Below, one piece after another: positions 15,501 through 17,349 of a DNA stretch of 17,349 nt. Position numbers and translations under genes: made by a program. Positions within the stretch are counted from its first letter, which is position 1. Each line of letters begins with the position of its first letter. Location of the stretch: the NCBI GenBank assembly GCA_937910905.1, contig CALEPV010000017.1:1-17349 (forward strand), written 5' to 3'. Below the pieces are notes generated by a model, which was given only the letters and a program-made list of their open reading frames with translations, was not told the DNA's origin and did not search any database. The stretch comes from an uncultured Prevotellaceae bacterium. GTDB taxonomy: Bacteria > Bacteroidota > Bacteroidia > Bacteroidales > Bacteroidaceae.

Positions 15501-15827
15501 ATAGTCGAGGCTGCCTATGCTGCAGCCGAGGCACGTCTGCGTCCTATCCTGATGACTGTGCTCACAGCCGTACTCGGCATGATGCCTCTGCTCTTCTCCA
15601 CTGGTGCCGGTGCCAACGGTAACCGTACCATCGGTGTAGGTGTAGTAGGTGGTATGATAGTCGGCACAATGGCTATCCTCTTCACCGTGCCTGTGTTCTT
15701 CATCTTCTTTGAGTACCTGCAGGAGAAGATACGCCCCGCCATGAAGGTGGAGGCCGACCAGCAGTTCATCAAGGAGAAGGCTCACAGCGAGCAGGAGAAG
15801 CTGGAGGCTAAGGCAGAGGAAGAATAG
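12546..15827 (+). CDS. RND efflux transporter permease, HAE1 family (AcrB/MexB-like)
   Basis: Inner-membrane proton-driven pump that extrudes drugs or other hydrophobic compounds through the tripartite complex. Length 1093 residues, somewhat longer than AcrB (about 1050), owing partly to a charged, Glu/Lys-rich cytoplasmic tail (about 1066-1093). TM1 is at about 10-30, followed by the first porter/docking region with the FPDIAPPTV motif near residue 36. TM2-6 lie at about 345-500, the second periplasmic region at about 565-885, and TM8-12 at about 888-1055. The proton-relay residues are present: Asp414-Asp415 in TVVDDAIVVVE (TM4) and Lys967 in LLAKTAILITEF (TM10). This favours the HAE1 (multidrug) rather than metal-efflux branch. 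Spacing is 65 bases after the adaptor and 51 bases before the channel gene. Substrates cannot be read from the sequence. Confidence 0.95.
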   Translation: MKGNIFIKRPVMAMSIAIVILLVGAISYFNLPVEQFPDIAPPTVMVSATYPGASAEAVTKAVIQPLEESINGVENMMYMTSTSTNAGSASITVYFKQGTNPDMAAVNVQNRVSMAQGLLPQEVTMIGVTTFKRQTSFLQINALVSDDPAYDQNFMANYMNINVTPQLKRIQGVGEVFALGANYSLRVWMKPEVMAQYGLVPSDITACLAEQNLEAAVGKLGEKPMEGGHGAGVDNVYQYTLRYTGRLQSVEQFRNIVIMAKADGTTLRLKDVADIELGQVDYGYSGAVGGKPAVQFMAFQLAGANAKETNDRFSAALDEMSKDLPKGMHFEKMMSSNDFLLESIANVEETLIIAIILVVLVVYFFLQDFKATLIPSISIIISLVGTFAALQIAGFTLNLLTLFALVLAIGTVVDDAIVVVEAVQAKFDAGYTSAYKATKDAMGDVTMAVISCTFVFMAVFIPVTMMGGTSGMFYTQFGVTLATAVGISCVSALVVCPALCAMMMRPADGKKSPKSFNGRVKAAYNASFGAVMRKYSRWLHGVVNHRWVAPITVVAAFVLLYFFMTSLPKGLVPQEDQGVLMVNVTCPPGSNLATTEAVLDKVQAIVEQDEDIRQFSRVSGYGMMSGQGAANGMVILRLQHWSDRSGNWIPGSGYAHNSSIKKLILMGKFMQEIPEAQIFVFEPGMIPGYGMGSNVDLHLQDKSDGDKGLFLEQTQQFLAALNQREEVQMAMTSYARNFPQYLVEVDAAQCKQAGLSPATVLSALGSYMGGSYVSNFNQFGKVFRVMLQSDPKYRTSEADLSNMYVRNGTAMAPISQFVKLTPTLGPDMDSRFNLFSEISCMVQPAQGYTSTDVMKAIAEVKAETLPDHISYEYGSISREEFQQMGSNSTLLIYSVCVVLIFLILSCLYESFLVPFAVILSVPAGLMGSFGLAWLWNQLYSVFPPVGQIENNIYLQTGVIMLIGLLAKTAILITEFALERRRKGMGIVEAAYAAAEARLRPILMTVLTAVLGMMPLLFSTGAGANGNRTIGVGVVGGMIVGTMAILFTVPVFFIFFEYLQEKIRPAMKVEADQQFIKEKAHSEQEKLEAKAEEE

Positions 15828-15878
15828 CAAGCCCTCACCTCACCCATATTGACATAACATTGCAAAATACATTACCAC

Positions 15879-17261
15879 ATGAACAAACATATTTCCATAT
15901 TGCTGTTCGCCTGCCTGATGCTCACATCCTGCGGCCTCTATAAGAGCTACGAGCGTCCGTCCGACATCAATGTCGACGGTCTGTACGGCCAGGCAGAGCA
16001 GTCGGCCGATGAGCAGGGCCTCGGTGCAACAAGCTGGCGTGCGTTCTTCACCGACCTAACGCTACAGGCTCTCATCGAGCGCGGATTGGCACAGAATGCC
16101 TCCATGCAGCAGATTGACCTCCAGATACGCGAGGCTCAGGAGTACCTCACGGTGTCCAAGCTGGCATACATACCCAGCCTGGTGTTCACACCGCAGGGTC
16201 AGCTCTCATCGTGGGACTGGGCAGCACCCAGCAAGACTTATACCTTCCCTGTGACAGCATCGTGGCAGATAGGTAGCCTCGGTGCCCTGCGTAACGCCAA
16301 GAAGCAAGCCGACGTGTCGGTCGAGCAGGCACGCGTGGGCCGTCTGGCAGTGCAGCAGGCCCTCGTGAGCAACATAGCCAACCTCTACTACACGCTGTGT
16401 ATGCTGGACGAGGAGCTGGCCATCAGCGAGCAGACAGCAGCCAACTGGCGCGAGAGCGTGGAGCGCACACGTCAGCTTATGGCTGCAGGTCGCAGCAACA
16501 AGGCTGCGCTGGCGCAGACCGAAGCCAACTGCTACACCGTGGAGGCCAGCGTGCTGGATCTGCGGGAGAGCATCACCGAAGTAGAGAATTCGCTGTGCAC
16601 CATCCTGGGTGAGGCACCTCACCACATAGACCGTCAGAGCCTCGCCACATTCCAGATGCCTGCACAGGTCAGCACCGGCGTGCCCATGTCCCTGCTGGCC
16701 AACCGTCCTGATGTACGACAGGCCGAGCTGAAGCTGGCCAGCGCCTTCTATGGCGTGAACATCGCTACATCGGCCTTCTACCCATCGCTCAATATCAGCG
16801 GCACGCTGGGCTTCACCAACAGTGCCGGTACGATGGTAGTGAATCCGGGCAAGTGGATATGGAATGCCGTAGCCGGCCTGACACAGCCCATCTTCCAGAA
16901 CGGCCGCATCCGCGCACAGAAGCGTGTGGCAGTGATGCAGCAGGAAGAGGCTAAGATAGGCTTCCAGCAGCAGCTAATAGCAGCAGGCAACGAGGTGAAC
17001 ACCGCTATGGTCAAACTGCAGACCTTGCAGGCCAAGACCAGCCTGTACGACGGCCAGATAGCCGCCCTGCACGATGCTGTGGAGGCTACCGAGGCCCTCT
17101 ACACCAACAACGTGACCCACTCTGTCAACTATCTGAATGTGCTCACAGCACAGACAGGCTTGCTACAGGCCCAGCTCGGCCAGATCAGCAACCGCCTGCA
17201 GACAGTACAGGCAGCCATCGAGCTCTATCAGGTGCTCGGTGGCGGCGGAGCCGATGAATAG
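15879..17261 (+). CDS. Outer-membrane efflux channel lipoprotein (OprM/NodT-type)
   Basis: Trimeric outer-membrane channel completing the pump. Length 460 residues. A lipoprotein signal has the lipobox MLTSC and lipidated Cys18, followed by GLYKSYERP, the usual start of this family. Two tandem outer-membrane-efflux (TolC-like) repeats span about residues 50-245 and 265-450. They contain the long helices and short strands of each protomer, including YIPSLVFTPQGQLS in the first and NRPDVRQAELKLA and FYPSLNISGTLGF in the second; NRPDVR and YPSLN are characteristic. Last gene of the operon; a terminator-like hairpin begins 33 bases after the stop. Confidence 0.94.
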   Translation: MNKHISILLFACLMLTSCGLYKSYERPSDINVDGLYGQAEQSADEQGLGATSWRAFFTDLTLQALIERGLAQNASMQQIDLQIREAQEYLTVSKLAYIPSLVFTPQGQLSSWDWAAPSKTYTFPVTASWQIGSLGALRNAKKQADVSVEQARVGRLAVQQALVSNIANLYYTLCMLDEELAISEQTAANWRESVERTRQLMAAGRSNKAALAQTEANCYTVEASVLDLRESITEVENSLCTILGEAPHHIDRQSLATFQMPAQVSTGVPMSLLANRPDVRQAELKLASAFYGVNIATSAFYPSLNISGTLGFTNSAGTMVVNPGKWIWNAVAGLTQPIFQNGRIRAQKRVAVMQQEEAKIGFQQQLIAAGNEVNTAMVKLQTLQAKTSLYDGQIAALHDAVEATEALYTNNVTHSVNYLNVLTAQTGLLQAQLGQISNRLQTVQAAIELYQVLGGGGADE

Positions 17262-17294
17262 TGGTGTTTCGAGAGATTCATCACATTGCAGCTT

Positions 17295-17338
17295 AAAAAA
17301 CACGCGCGTGTTAAATAAATGACACGCGCGTGTTTTTT
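17295..17338 (+). terminator. Terminator-like hairpin after the efflux operon
   Basis: Bases 17295-17310 pair perfectly with 17323-17338 (16 bp, six A's then CACGCGCGTG against CACGCGCGTG then six T's), with a 12-base loop. The stem ends in a T run on both strands, so it could stop transcription from either side. It is built from the first two cores of the palindrome array, so termination may be a by-product of the repeat. Confidence 0.7.
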
Positions 17339-17349
17339 ATTTAACACGC
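17300..17349. repeat. Second 22-bp-periodic palindrome array, truncated by the window edge
   Basis: Cores ACACGCGCGTGT start at 17300 and 17322, and a third begins at 17344 and is cut at the edge, again at an exact 22-bp period. Spacers are TAAATAAATG and TTTTTATTTA. The spacer order matches the reverse complement of the array at 4104-4189, so this copy is inverted relative to the first. Here the cores are all perfect palindromes, whereas three of the four in the first copy carry a C/T or G/A change. Confidence 0.9.

Noticed and set aside
17137..17322. Plus-strand 61-codon open frame at the right end
   Set aside because: It overlaps the end of the channel gene in another frame and runs into the palindrome array; no start signal or recognisable product.

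Overview
The window looks like a chromosomal segment of a Bacteroidales bacterium, probably Prevotellaceae, with fairly high G+C. Four lines support this: promoters of the Bacteroidetes form (TTTG or TTG, about 20 bases, then TAnnTTTG) stand in front of four transcription units with short leaders and no Shine-Dalgarno sequence; a large secreted protein ends in a type IX secretion sorting domain; SerB is the long form with two ACT domains; and there is a CE12-type pectin acetylesterase. The genus is an inference.

Layout. Bases 1-742 hold the right part of an insertion sequence running off the left edge. Its zinc-ribbon IS256-like transposase has a reading-frame break in an A tract just after the start, and a 26-bp sequence occurs twice upstream of it. 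Bases 751-3927, minus strand, hold a tight three-gene unit: secreted SGNH/CE12 esterase, serB, and a second HAD phosphatase. Bases 3928-4356 form a divergent intergenic region. Between its two outward promoters lies an array of four 12-bp palindromic cores at an exact 22-bp period, able to fold into one 39-bp hairpin, followed by three imperfect 22-nt repeats. Bases 4357-11123, plus strand, hold dsbD and, 26 bases later, a 1540-residue papain-like protease with two LamG-like domains, PKD-like repeats and a type IX sorting signal. Bases 11124-11364 hold a hairpin with a T tract, a promoter and a pair of ATTGYGCAAT sites. Bases 11365-17261 are a complete tripartite RND efflux operon (lipoprotein adaptor, inner-membrane pump, outer-membrane lipoprotein channel). 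The window ends inside a second copy of the 22-bp palindrome array, in the opposite orientation.

How the genes relate. The efflux genes encode one envelope-spanning pump. DsbD would carry reducing power to the periplasm and may keep the catalytic cysteine of the protease encoded next to it reduced before export; this is inference. The esterase points to use of plant cell-wall pectin. Its link with serB looks like shared transcription rather than shared pathway.

The most unusual signal is the dispersed 22-bp palindrome array, seen in two copies. I do not recognise it as a named element.
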